Origin: Vitis vinifera
Taxonomy: Eukaryota; Streptophyta; Magnoliopsida; Vitales; Vitaceae
DNA: 64,000 nucleotides
Reading direction: 5' to 3'
Assembly: GCF_030704535.1 (NCBI RefSeq)
Contig: NC_081815.1
Location: forward strand, 16,973,001 to 17,037,000
Below, piece after piece: positions 46,224-58,779 of the stretch. The translations under genes were made by a program, and so were the position numbers. The notes under the pieces were generated by a model, which searched no databases, was not told where the DNA came from, and saw only the letters and a program-made list of their open reading frames with translations. Each line of letters begins with the position of its first letter. Within the stretch, counting starts at the first letter, position 1.

Positions 46224-49200
46224 ATGCGTGGAACTGGAAAGAAAGCAGGACATCAGGAATCTGGAAAGTCTTGCTTTCCTAAAAGAAATATCGGGCCTAA
46301 GCTGAATGCAGCATTGCAGATTAAAAATGGTAGTAAAATATCTCAGACCAGGAAATGCAAGCCAAAATCAAAATCTCATGCAAAGACAATTGGTGCAATC
46401 CTGTCTAAGAGAACAACTACTGGCTCTCCAAGCAAGGGAAGCAGGAGTGGATCCACAACCAGAAAACTGATTCACAAGAAAACCCTGCATAAAGCCATTG
46501 ATACTGAGTCTTCCAAGAAGGAGTCTTCATCAAAGCTTAAAGGTGAGAAGCCCCCACAAATTAGCACAAACAAAAATGGGGAAACTGTGGACAAAAATGT
46601 TAAACCTCAAAAATTAAAGAAAAGAGGAAAGCGGAAGCGGCGAAAGGATAATTCAGAGCTAGATGAAGCTTCTCGCTTGCAAAGAAGAACCAGGTACCTC
46701 TTGATCAAAATGAAACTGGAGCAGAATCTTATTGATGCTTACTCTGGGGAAGGTTGGAAAGGTCATAGGTATGGAATCTTTTAATAATCTGTTTAAGTTT
46801 TCTAAATTGAGCTAGTTTTTGAACAAAAAAATGTAATTTTAAAAAATTAATCAAGAATCTATTGAAACTTTGATTCTCCACTAGATAAATGAGAAATTGC
46901 CTTTTATGAATGAAGATAAAGCACAAAAAAGAAAAAAAGAAAAAAAAAAAAGAAGAATAAACAAAGGAACATCAGATTAGTTTGTTTGTCACATAGATAA
47001 GCAGATACATATTACACATCTCTAGATCAAATACTGTTTATATTTAAGAATCTTGTATACATTCCCTTGTTACTTATGGCAAGATGGCTTAGGAAAAGTT
47101 AGACGCCAGATTACTAGTGCATTGTAAAAAAATTAGAAATATGTGATTGAGGTGTACTAGATTCCTCATAAAATCCATGCCATATGTTATTTGCTACACA
47201 TGCCTATTTCACAATGTAGAAGATGAAGGATTGGAAGAAATAAAAGATATAAAGTTCTTCCTTAACATTCAATCTGTATAGAGAGACCCACATACATATA
47301 CGAATATTCTTAGCACCAAAAATAGGAACCTTTCTACCCTAATTACATAAGATCCCATTGATTACGGGATTGCACTAATTCTATCCTCAATCATACAACT
47401 ATGACTTTCCTAATTTCATCCTTCCACCACCTAACACCCTCCCTCCCCCTTAAGTTGGTAAATAAATGTTTTCCATTCTTAGTTTGAATACATTTACTTG
47501 AAATGTTGTACTGCTTAAACCTTTGGTGAGTATATCTAAGTCACTAGAAAAATAAGGAGTACGGATCAATCCACTATTTAATTTCTTCTTAATAAAATGT
47601 CTGTCTATCTCTATGTGTTTTGTTCGATCGTGTTGCACTGACATATGACAATATTGATTATAGATTTATTGTTGCAATAAAGTCTCATTGGGCCATCCCA
47701 TTTAATGTTTAAACCCTCTAAAATGATCTTCAACTATGGTAGTTCACAAACTCCTTGGGCCATTGCGTGAAATTTTACTTCTGCACTGGACCTCGCCACC
47801 AAACTCTGTTTTTACTTATCCATGTCACCAGATTTCCACCAAGAAAGATGTAATACTCGGTGGTTGATCTTCTATCAACCATAGATCCAACATAATCTAT
47901 GTTTCTGTATGCTTCAAGTACTAGCCCTGAGTTTCATTTAAATAGGATGTTCTTTCCTAGGGACCCTTTAAGATACTATAGCACTGGGTTAGTAACTTGC
48001 AAATGAACCTCTTTTGGATTGTGCATGAATTGGCTAATTAGACTTACAACATATGCTATATTTGGTCTTGTGTGAAAGAGATAAATGAGTCTCCTTACCA
48101 ATTTTTAATACATCTCTCTATCTGTAACATCTTCTTCAACCTCTCCAAGCTTATGATTAGGATCTATTGGTGTAACCTCAATTTCCAGGAAATATTTCAA
48201 CCTTCCTAACTCTTTAATCTCAAATATTTCAAGCATTTCCTTTAAATCTCTCTCATTTTCATCATTTCGCATTATGATGATGTCATCTACATACACCAAA
48301 AGAGTTGTAACTCCACTTGAATCTGAATGCTTGATGAACAATATATGATCTCCTTTACTTTGTCTGTATCCCATGTTTTTCATGACTTTGGCAAACCTTC
48401 CAAACCATGCCATTAAAGATTGTTTCAGTCCGTATAGAGCTTTCTTCAATTTACACACCTTTTAGTAACTAGGTCACTTCCAAATCTGAAGTGACTTTCT
48501 TATAAATCTTTTCCTCCATGTCTCCATTCAGAAATGCATTTTTTACGTCGACCTGTTGTAGATCCCAGTTATAATTTACTGTTAATGATAAATAATTCTG
48601 ACCATATTTGGGGTAAATGTCTCTAAATAGTCCACATCATATGTTTGAGTGTATCCCTTAATCACGAATCTTGCCTTGTACCTCTCTAATGGCTTATCCC
48701 CTCTATACTTAACAGTATAAACTCACTTACACCCCACACCCCTTTGGCTTTTTTCCTACTAGCAAATCTATCAACTCCCAAGTTTTATTCTTCTTCGAGG
48801 CCTCCATTTTTGCATTCAAGAATTGCTTCCAATTTTCATTAGATAAAGCCTCAGATAAAGTGATAGGAATATGAATATTGTTCAAACTTGTAAAAAAACT
48901 CTTATGGGATGGATACAACTTTTCGAATGACACATGATAAAGTGGATACAAAGGATGTTTAGTGCATTCCCTTGTCCCCTTCTTGAGGGCAATAAGGAGG
49001 TTATGATCTAGGGGTTTTGTAGATTGAAGTTTTGAGTCAGTTTGTAAGGGAGGATGAGAGATTGTTACCTCATTTTCAGAAGCCAATTCAAATTCTTGGA
49101 CTTGTATAAGTCTAGAGACTGCAACTTTATTCCTTAAGTACACTTTGCCAGTCATTTGATTCTCAAGAGCAAGCTTAATGGACAACTTGAGTTAGAAGGA

Positions 49201-52200
49201 GGTACAAATACTGAATCAGACACTTTGGGAGGGTCAATGAGAAAGGGATCAAGGAAACAGGAATCCCAATCCTTGTCTTCCTCGATGGAACTCTCCCCCT
49301 AAATATGAAGTGTGGGAAAATAAAACTCACTTTGGTTGAAAGTAACATCAACTAAGACAAAAAAAAAATTTGGATGGTGGATGGTAGCACTTATATCCCT
49401 TTTGAATTGAAAAGTATCCCACAAAAATACATTTGATTACTCTTGGGTTCAATTTTCCCTTATTTAGACTGTGAACATGCACAAAGGATATACACCCAAA
49501 TATCTTAGGAATAAGATGGTTTGTGGTTCTCATATTGGGATAAAACGATGAGAGTATTTCCATGGAACTTTTTAAACCTTAGATTCTGGAAGGTAACCCG
49601 GTTTATGAGATATGTGACCATCGATTTTTGTACCATTGCTAGTTGTAATCATCAACTTGAACCTTTCATTGCCCTTGTCACAACACTACCTATCATGAAA
49701 TAGAAAGGATGCTGTGAGTCTCAAGTGTGGACTTGGTTTTGAACTAAAAGCATCTCTTGGAAGATCAGTGAGAAATAGTCTGTAACCAAGTGTGCCTTTC
49801 AATTTTGATGTCATAGAATTCCCTTAAGATGTAAAGTTATGGAAAAGAGGAAAGGAGCTTTATATGAACTCCTATTTGAGGATGTGTCTTTTTTTTTTCC
49901 TCACAAAGTTGAAATGCTTTATTACAACTGAATTGAACTGCTTACAAGCAAAATCTGAAGTTGATGAACAGTTTGTTCCCAATAGAAACTATTCTATGAT
50001 TAAAAATGTTTGTACTTTCTTAACCTGTGTCTTTATAGATGTGTTTACAAGTATCAATAGTATCTTTCTTAATTTTCTCCACAGTCGAGAAAAGATCAGG
50101 CCAGAGAAGGAACTACAAAGAGCTACGAAGCAAATATTGAAATGTAAACTTGGGATCCGTGATGCAATTCGCCAGCTGGAGTCACTGAGCTCCATAGGAT
50201 GTATTGAAGATACTGCAATTGCTTCAGATGGATCTGTTTATCATGAACACGTAAAGATTCTGTCACCCTCTATTTACTTCTGCTAAATATAGGACCTTCT
50301 GTACCCTAAAACAAGAATCCAACTTCTTTCTATGAACATCCTTTGAACTCTTATTTTAGAAGGGCAGCAATTAAAGGGGATGAGTACATTTTTGAATCTC
50401 TGCTTGAGAATCAAATATGCCTTGGAAAATTGGTGCAGAGACATAAGTATATGATGTTTACACTTTTCCCTTGTGACAAGTAGCTTTTACAGCAGTTTTT
50501 TTTTTTTTTTTCCAGGTTTTCAAAGAGTCCCTATAATTTGGGTCTTCTTTGCTATTAGCATAAATGTTCACTTGCACATGGCTATGACCATCAACATTTG
50601 GGTTGCTCTAATTGTTAAATTGAAATTCATGTCTTCAATTTCTGTTACATCTAGATAATCTGTGCAAAGTGCAAGTTGCGGGAGGCTTTCCCAGATAATG
50701 ATATTATACTCTGTGATGGGACGTGCAATTGTGCTTTCCACCAGAAATGTCTTGATCCTCCATTGGAAACTGAAAATAGTAAGTTGTATCCATTCACTTC
50801 TAGTGAATTTGTTTTCTAGAAGTACGAAGCCTTTATTCAAATGGTCTCATTGTTTTGTGAAACTGGCTTTTGTCTAATTGATGATCAGTTCCTCCGGGAG
50901 ACCAAGGTTGGTTTTGCAAGTTCTGCGAGTGTAAGATGGAAATACTAGAAGCAATGAATGCACATCTTGGAACCCGCTTCTCTGTGGACAGTACTTGGCA
51001 GGTTGGTTTGCTGTAGGATTTTAGTCTTTTTTAATCTCACTTTCATGCTCTAGTAAGTTGATAAAATCCCCCCTAAACAGGATATTTTCAAAGAAGAAGC
51101 TGCTTTGCCTGATGGTGGGAGTGCACTGCCCTATCCAGAGGAAGATTGGCCTTCTGATGATTCACAAGATCATGATTATGATCCTGAAAGAAATGAAAAT
51201 AGCTGCAGCATCAGCACTGCTGGCACTGAAGGAAATGCTTCAGATGATACAAATAGTTCTTTAAGCTTGAGTTGGTCGTTTGAAGACGAAATCCTTTCTG
51301 GATCCAAAAGATCAGGGATTATCAGTGCAGATTCTGATGAAACATCTGATTGTGAAATCATAAGTGGTCGTAGGCAACGAAGAGCTGTTGATTATAGAAA
51401 GTTATATGATGTGAGTATGTTCATGTTCATTATAATCATTAATATCGATCAATCAGTTTTGTGGTAAGGGAAAGATAATTTTGGATTGCTCTAGACGCGA
51501 CACAACCTAAATGTGAATTACTTTTATTGGGTGTTATAATTTTTTATTACCTTTTTTCAGACATTTTGGTATGATTAACTCATAGCTTTCCATAAAAACT
51601 GGCAGATGATAAATGACTGTCCATTACTTTTGTACCCATTGGTTAAAATTTTTATTTCGTGGGGACAATAATGGTGGATTTTTGTTTGTTCTGTGGTTCC
51701 AATACTGTTTCAGTTGAGGGAAAATTGAGATTCTCATTGTCTGTTTCACATTATTATTTTCTTGCAATAGGAAATGTTTGGAAAGGATGCTCATGCAAAT
51801 GAACAAGTTAGTGAAGATGAAGACTGGGGTCCTGCTAACAAAAGGCGGAGAGAAAAGGAGTCTGATGCAGCCAGCACCCTCATAACTCTATATGAAGGTG
51901 AGAAAAAGTTACCTAATGTGGAAACCATGGAAGCCAAACAAAAAATTTCTTCAGATCCACAAACTAAAAGGCCATTTTCCAGAATTCCACTTGATGCGGT
52001 TGAGGTAAATGGAATTCCTTTTCTTCATATGAATCGTTTATTCAGCCCTTGTTTTAATCATAAGCAATCCTGTATTTATATCTTATTGCACCCTTTCATT
52101 TCCTATGAACTCTACCAGAAGCTTCGCCAAGCATTTGGGGAGAATGAACTTCCCTCTAGAGATGTGAGGGAGAATCTTGCAAAGCAGTTGGGTCTTGATT

Positions 52201-54306
52201 ATGAGAAGGTAAAAACGTATCATATCGTCTTAATGGAAGTTTGGATGGTAGTTCTGGAAGATTATCCCTGAAAACTGCCACTTTATTCTTGTTGGCTGTA
52301 CAAGTTGATTGATACTTCACTAAAGCCTGGAGTAGTATCCCAAATGAGAAGTTTGGCTAGCTCTATGCAAATTCATTCATCTACATGTCTAATACTATAC
52401 TTCAACAGCATGTCATCATTAGTTTCATAATAAATCATTCATCATGTAATCAAATAAATTTTCATCATCTTTTTCTGCTTGGAAAAGAATGGAGTGCAAT
52501 TAAAAATTAATTTTCTGGAAAATAAGCCAATTTGTCAGACAGGAATGTTAGGTTTTCCGATCTGTATAGATTCCTGTCTTTTGGTACTACCTAATGAGTT
52601 AAAAATGGAATCAAGATCATGCTTGGCAGGAGGCAAAAGGGTGCAAAATATAATCAAATGGTGAGCAGAGGCTTACCTAGAGGAAATAACATTACATCTT
52701 CCATGGACACAACCCTTTCATAGCTCATTAGCTGTTTATTTAGTCCACTTCCCATGTTTTTCTGAGTTTTTTAATTTGTTTTATTTTAATTTTTTTTAAC
52801 ATGTGCAGGTGAACAAATGGTTCAAAAATGCACGATATATAGCGCTAAAAACAAGAAAGGTAAATTCATATTCCCTGTATTTCAGGCACTTAGCTTCAAT
52901 TCTGTTAACTAATTTTTGGGATCCCATATTTGGCATATTAGTCTCTCACTTTTGGATTTTAGAAAAAACCTGTTTCTTACATAAAAATGAATATCATGTT
53001 CTTTACATGTAACTTATACAATCTGAAGTTCCTCTGAACATTTTAAACTTTAAGGAAAAACAAAATGAGGGCATGAAGTAATTCTGTGTAATATCCCTTA
53101 AGTTTAAATTTTGTTGAATTTCTTCCTCACATTTACAGGCAGAAAGAGCAAAACAACTTCAGACTTCTCCCAGAATCTCCAAGGAATCCAGATCAGAAAT
53201 CGTGAAGGACAAAACTGTTGATCTAGTGGCATCAAGGGATAACTCATCAGCATCACTGGTCCGTGCACTAAAGAATTTGAAAAAGGTGCGGAGGAGAAAA
53301 AATCCAAAGCCAATAATAACCAGCCCTGTAAAGAAAAAGCATCATAGAAGGGCTTTACTTGAGTCACCTACAAATGACAAGGTATTTTTTTGCTCAATTT
53401 CACACACTTTTTTCTTCTTGATCCAGCATAGTGAATTAAAATTGGAATCACTTAAAATGATGATTTCCTCAAGGCCATTTCTGTGAAATTTTCTTAGACT
53501 TCATTACTATGAGGATTTTATTTTGCAATTTGATTGGAATTTATTTTTTAAAGTGATGCCTGCAAAAGCAAGATGAAATCTGCTTTTCAAGAGAAGTTGA
53601 GAAGGTTACATCTTTTGAGGTTTAAACAGAAGCATCTTGCATATATCACACATATTATTGGAGATCACCTTTCATCTCTTGAAAGTTAAAAATGCATATC
53701 ATCACTTAAGGTGGTTAAAATACATTCTAGTTGCTATCATATAGATCTAAACATCAGATACTGTAATGGGGAAGCTTGTGTTAATTTTGAAAAACCAACT
53801 AAGCTATCCTTGAGTTTGTTTTATTGGGTTTTTCTCTAACACTGCATTTAGTTCAGGGTTGACACATTCCCAATCGACTTGAAATTCTGTTGGTTCAGCT
53901 GTAATGCGTATTTTTATTATCATCGATGTGAAGTTAGTTTATTTGTAACAATAGTTATCCACAAAGAAACATGCAATACTATCAATTATGTTCATGTCCT
54001 GATATTTGTCATATTCAGGTTACTATGGAGTTTGACGATGATGTGAGCTTGAAGAAACAACTGAAGCTTTTGAAAGAAAAAAGTAAGAGGGACAAGCAAA
54101 GGGTCGACTTCAAGGAGGGAACTGGTGTACAAGATGCAGAGAAGGAGATGGAGAGACTCTGCCAAATTAAGGATAAGATAGAGAAGTTGAAGCAGGTAAT
54201 ACTGAGACTTCAATGTGACAAAACTAATCAATGGCAAGACCAGTCAGTGATCTATGTTCCTGTGGCAGAGCTAAGGGAGAAAGGTCGATTTTGCATCACA
54301 TCTTGA
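46224..54306 (+). CDS. HAT3.1: PHD-finger homeodomain transcription regulator (HAT3.1/PRHA type), 10 coding exons
   Basis: Exons: 46224-46768, 50085-50250, 50655-50778, 50889-51001, 51081-51410, 51771-52004, 52119-52208, 52809-52859, 53139-53381, 54019-54306. All borders are GT..AG and phases fit; protein 727 aa, similar to Arabidopsis HAT3.1. The N-terminus is very Lys/Ser-rich with a nuclear-localisation cluster ([13 protein letters not shown], 130-142). The conserved block [20 protein letters not shown] precedes a PHD finger (C240, C243, C257, C261/C263, H266, C269, C288, C291), a chromatin-reading module. An acidic Ser/Asp-rich segment (about 317-430) follows. A homeodomain spans about 492-551, with recognition helix [10 protein letters not shown] split across exons 7 and 8. 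A basic tail and a coiled, Lys/Glu-rich end ([16 protein letters not shown]) complete it. It would bind DNA and histone tails in the nucleus. An alternative 3' end is possible (see findings). No breaks seen. Confidence 0.9.
46769..50084 (+). other. First coding intron of the HAT3.1-type gene
   Basis: Donor CATAG|GTATGG (phase 2, completing AGT = Ser with the next exon) and acceptor CTCCACAG. Most of its 3.3 kb is a copia relic in antisense orientation (47201 to about 49690). Confidence 0.8.
47201..49690 (-). pseudogene. Truncated, degenerate Ty1/copia element with 3' LTR
   Basis: On the minus strand, from the right: an integrase-distal block (MVTYLINR, then [14 protein letters not shown] and [17 protein letters not shown]), a linker ([16 protein letters not shown]), RT ([20 protein letters not shown] with YVDD in [10 protein letters not shown]) and the RNase H end ([20 protein letters not shown]). 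There are multiple stops and frame changes. After a purine tract (AAGGGGGAGGGAGGG) an LTR starts TGTTAGGTGGTGGAAGG at 47436 and probably ends near 47201. Gag, protease, the integrase core and the 5' LTR are missing, so this is a dead 5'-truncated copy in the intron of the PHD/homeodomain gene. Confidence 0.85.
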
Positions 54307-56572
54307 TTATTGCAAAGCATTTTTATTTTTATTCTTGCATTTCTGCATATGGTAAAGAAACGGAAAACCCGTCTTTTTTGACATATATATATACACATAT
54401 ATTGAAGTTGTTCTTTGTGCAGACATTTTGTGTTTTTAATCATCATCTCTGTCCAAATGTTTTGACTCATAATAAGAAAGTAATAGATCAAAAAGAGACC
54501 CTATGATGGAAATTTGTACCGGGTTCTTTCCCTTGTGTTTCCTGGAAAAATGAGATTTTTGCACCAATATGGTAATCATAATGTTTATTCTTTTATATGA
54601 TATCTATTGAGAAGTTTGTAGTTTCATCTGGGATTTTCTTTCCTTAAGCTAAATCCACACAGCTGAAATTTAGTTAAGTTGGTAACCTTTTCAGTCCAGG
54701 AATTAGCAAGTTGCCCTGGTTGATCACTGATTTGGCTAACTGAGGGGTACAGAAGATGGACTGTCGTTGAGACTTGAACTCACATTCAAGTATGAGTACA
54801 CATTTTTCTTTTCCTGTTTTAGGTTTTATGCAGAAGGGCAGCTTAGCTAAACTTTATTGGAGGTGGAATTCATTTTGTTGTTGAATCAACCTAGTGTTAG
54901 GCTTTTCAAGTTTTTGCATGTCAATGTTTCACAGAAAGGCTTTTCCTTAATGATATACGAGGGCTTTTACATTTTCAATGAATTCTTAGTTGTTAATGTT
55001 ATTGTCTTCATCAGAAGATGGGCATACAAGTGTAATCGATCTGCTTGGTATATCCCAGGGAACTACATTTTGTGTACGATTTTGGACTTAGAATTGAGCC
55101 ATGGAATTTCATTTAAGAAAACAAAATCATGAAATATGAAGTGGTCATGGCACTGAATGGAGAAACAGCAGGACTATATAATGAATTTGCACAACAGCAG
55201 CTGTAGGTGGCAGGTATGTCCAGCCTAGCAGCTGAAAAAACAAGCTTTTCTTTCCACCATTTGCAGGTGCAAGCACTTTGGTTGGCATGGTTCTAACATC
55301 ATTCTGCTGAATAAACAACAGCAATGGAAGTTCACCCAACACATTTCCAGAATCGGATTCTCGCTGACACCAAAAAGAGCTGAAATGGAAATTTTATTAA
55401 AATGTAAATTATAATTTGCAACTTTTGGATCACTGAGTTCTTGCCTGAATGATAATATGATATGAAAAAATAATCCCATGATTGGTTTCACAAACTGGAG
55501 AACTTAGAAGATGGACTAGACATCCAGGGAAATGAACCATTTCATTTGCAACTAACCCATTTTGCCATAGTATTTCTTGCTTGCTGTCTCTTTTATAGGA
55601 AGTATGTAGGTTTGCAAGGCTTGAGGACCCAGTTAAGGGACTTTTGTGATATGGCCCATTAAAGACTGGCAACATCTGCAACTAGCAATCGTCTTTGATC
55701 CAGTCACCTGGTTACTTTCAGACTCCTCTCGCTCCTATAAAATGCATGGGTTCTATGAACTGAAGCAAATTCAAATTATGAACACCAGAAGGCAAACTAG
55801 TGAACACTGAAGTATGTGTTGTGCGTGCATGCTTGAGGGCAGACCATGAGAAAGGAAATACATGGGTTCTACTATGAACAGAACACAGCAAAACAAAATT
55901 ATCAAGATCACAAGGGAAATTAGTGAATGGTGTGTGTGTGTTCGAGTGTTTTTGTGTGGGCCCATGTGAGGGCAGACCTTGAGAGAGAAGAAATGCCTAG
56001 GTTATACTATGAAGAGAAAAAGGCAGAACGAAAAAAGCTCAGAAGGGAAACTAGGGGGGTGCGGGGGATGGGGTGGGGATGGAAGGAAGACCTTGCATGT
56101 GGTTATTCAATGGCTTACCATACTCCAAATCCTTGCCTGTAGTTCATTTACTGAAAGGAACTCTAAACCTGTGCCACAGTTTTTTACACCAAAATACAAT
56201 TTAGTAAAAAAATGTCACATTAAGAGATAAAACATCGATGTTCTGTCTCATAAAAACAATGATAATAAATTTCAAAGCAAATGCTAATTACTTATTAATC
56301 AACAGCAAGGATAAAAGAAGTTGCAGGAAATCAAACTCAAAATTACCCAATATAAAACCGGATATACAGAGCCCAAACAAGCTTAGATACTAGGGCTGAA
56401 TGATTTCAACAAATAAAAAGGATTTGATGATCCACCCATCTGTAAATACCACTCAACTGTAATGGAGGATGTCCAACTCAATAAATTCAACCCTTTGACT
56501 TGTATGACTTAATGCATACATGAGAGAAAATTGTGTGGGCAGTTAACAAAATTATCTGCCCCCCTCACCATA
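54307..56572. other. 3' flank of the HAT3.1-type gene and intergenic DNA
   Basis: It contains the alternative terminal exon candidate at 54815-54838 and a diverged direct duplication of about 130 bp (about 55805-55925 and 55935-56060, sharing GAGGGCAGACC..TGAGA). No further gene was recognised. Confidence 0.4.
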
Positions 56573-58438
56573 CTATCGAGTTTGTGTATTTCTTTCATCT
56601 TCTTTATGGTTTTGTGAACCTCCACTCTTAGTGCGACCTAATTTTTTTCTCCGTTTAGCAACCAATCGAGGCCTCAGCTGCAAAACATAGCAAATGATTA
56701 GAGCCCAACAATTACCATAAAACAAACAGAACACACAATCTAAGAAGGAAATGGGTCCATAGAAGTTTGATATTGGCCTCACTAGATTGTAAATATCACT
56801 AGTGAATTGGGATACTCTTTCTCCTAAGCTCAGTGTTCAGCAGATTAGGTTGCAGATCAGTTAGCCAGGCAAAAGCAAGGTAGTTAGAATCTTTGTAGGG
56901 AATTCCTAACCATGCTAAGCAGTACAATGCTTTTTGGGCTAGTACTTTGTCACATCTCCAAGCTGCATAGCATCACTTTTTCCATTTTTTTTTATCAGAT
57001 CTTGCATGTTTGGAAAGATCATTGGCCTTCATTTTTTTTTTTGTTAATTTCAATTCAATGAAATTGTCGTTTCTGATTGAAAAAAAAAAATAGAAAATGA
57101 AGAGTGTCAGGATTTTTGTGGGGTTGGAATACTCTGACTTGGTGTAGAGAGATTGTTCAATCAAAATCTCTTTCTTCTTGGTCAAGCAGTTCTATTGGAG
57201 GTTTAAATTTGTCCTTCTTAGATTATATAGATAGTCCGGGAAGAGGTTGATGGTTGTGGCAAAATGAGAAGAATGTACAAGATTGCACATTCATATAAAA
57301 ATCATTTGTAAGTATACAGTCTAGAAGACAAAATTACACAACCAAACATTAGGCTTCTGCTAGTAACAAGTATGAGTTTTATTTATTTATTTATCAATTA
57401 AACAGAAAAAAAGGGGAAAAAAAAAACGAAAACAAAATTGAATGAAAAAGGTTTTATTTGGCCATTACTTGTGGAATGGTTTTCAAACTCTGTACAAGAA
57501 ATGGTAGTTTTATAATGACAGGTGAAGGTTCCAAGCAACAGAATTCAAAACCTGTGCAGAAGGAATTGGAGCAATGCTATCACAAGAAAGCACATGCAAA
57601 TGTTTTGCACCAACTCAAGTACCACACATGGAAGTGTCCATCCTGCCTACATTCATTACTTCAATCATGATAGAGAACCTACACACTGCAATGTATGGCA
57701 ATTAATAACACAGAAAGTGTTGAGACGTACCATCTCCATATACTTCAATTGCCTTAGAACTTCATCTGTTTCCAGCTCCTGGGACAAACAAATAAAAAGG
57801 GGATGCAATTGAAATACAAGAATATGGCAGATTTAGGAATAGTTAAGACAAACAATAGGAATTTAATGAATTTTAAAAGTTAGTAGTCATATGGAAGAAC
57901 AAAACAGTAAACTATTTGAGAATAAGAATCTATCAAGGCTGATTAGACAATATGCTCAATTTCATGTCTTAGAATGCAAGCCTCCTTTCAAGATGCTACA
58001 TTCTCTATTGATAGTTGGAGTCTTTGAGATTTTGAACCCTTAAATCATAAATGGGTATCCAATACTACACTGCTATTCCTGCTATATTTTCTTTCTCAAT
58101 GTATCTCTTCAGCATTTCTTATTAATCATTTCATGAAAAATAATTTGCCAAATTGTTTTCATGAAAAAAATACTCTCATATCATCAAATGCAAGCATGGA
58201 AAACCTTTTATCAGATTGAGCCTAAGAATCAAATGTATGCTGCTAAAAAATCAGGCTTGAGCCATTAGAGTAAGCCCTATTACAAGTTAAAGTACAACAA
58301 TAATCTATAGCACAGAATAGATCCAAATCCTATAAGAGTTACTTCACCTGAGGTACAGCACAATCAGAATGAGCTGGATCCCAACGTACACAACAGAAAC
58401 AACTCCAGTCATCAGTTTGAACTTCAAAAAGAGGTGCC
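56573..58438 (-). CDS. Last three exons of an unidentified gene with a Cys-rich motif and basic tail (partial)
   Basis: Minus-strand exons 58438-58348, 57778-57731 and 56677-56573 have GT..AG borders and join in phase. They encode APLFEVQTDDWSCFCCVRWD, then PAHSDCAVPQ, ELETDEVLRQLKYMEM and LRPRLVAKRRKKLGRTKSGG, ending in an Arg/Lys/Glu-rich tail and TAG at 56575-56573. Trp-Ser-Cys-Phe-Cys-Cys followed by a later Cys suggests a small zinc-binding or structural motif; the KRRKKLGR run could be a nuclear signal. I do not recognise the family. The first exon here starts with an incomplete codon, so upstream exons must exist to the right, either beyond the LINE copies or outside the window. It could be a pseudogene if those insertions destroyed it. 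Confidence 0.6.
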
Positions 58439-58779
58439 CTGTGATATTAAAAAAATATGTATGGCATGTCATGCATCTAGAGGACAATTAATAATTAATT
58501 TGGGATTAAAGTGCCAAACAATGCATTAGTAAGTGAAAGAAAGTTCAATTTTTTTTTTTTTTAAAAAAAAAACAAATGTCACGCATTCATTGTGTGGATG
58601 TGCAAGTATGCATACATACAAATACCAGATTTCATACCATCAGCTGCTTCAAAGGAATTGGCTTTTTACATTAGCAATTCAGCAGCATGGGTCATCTTTG
58701 TGAATATTTCTAGTATGGAAAAATATGCAAAATTCATAATCTATGAACCCAACCATAACATATTGCTTAAGAAAGTTGA

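Noticed and set aside
49521..49703. 60-codon plus-strand frame
   Set aside because: It is antisense to the copia integrase-distal relic.
55800..56070. Diverged direct repeat of about 130 bp with GT-rich blocks
   Set aside because: It is real as a local duplication, but has no sign of function or mobility, so it is not listed as a finding.
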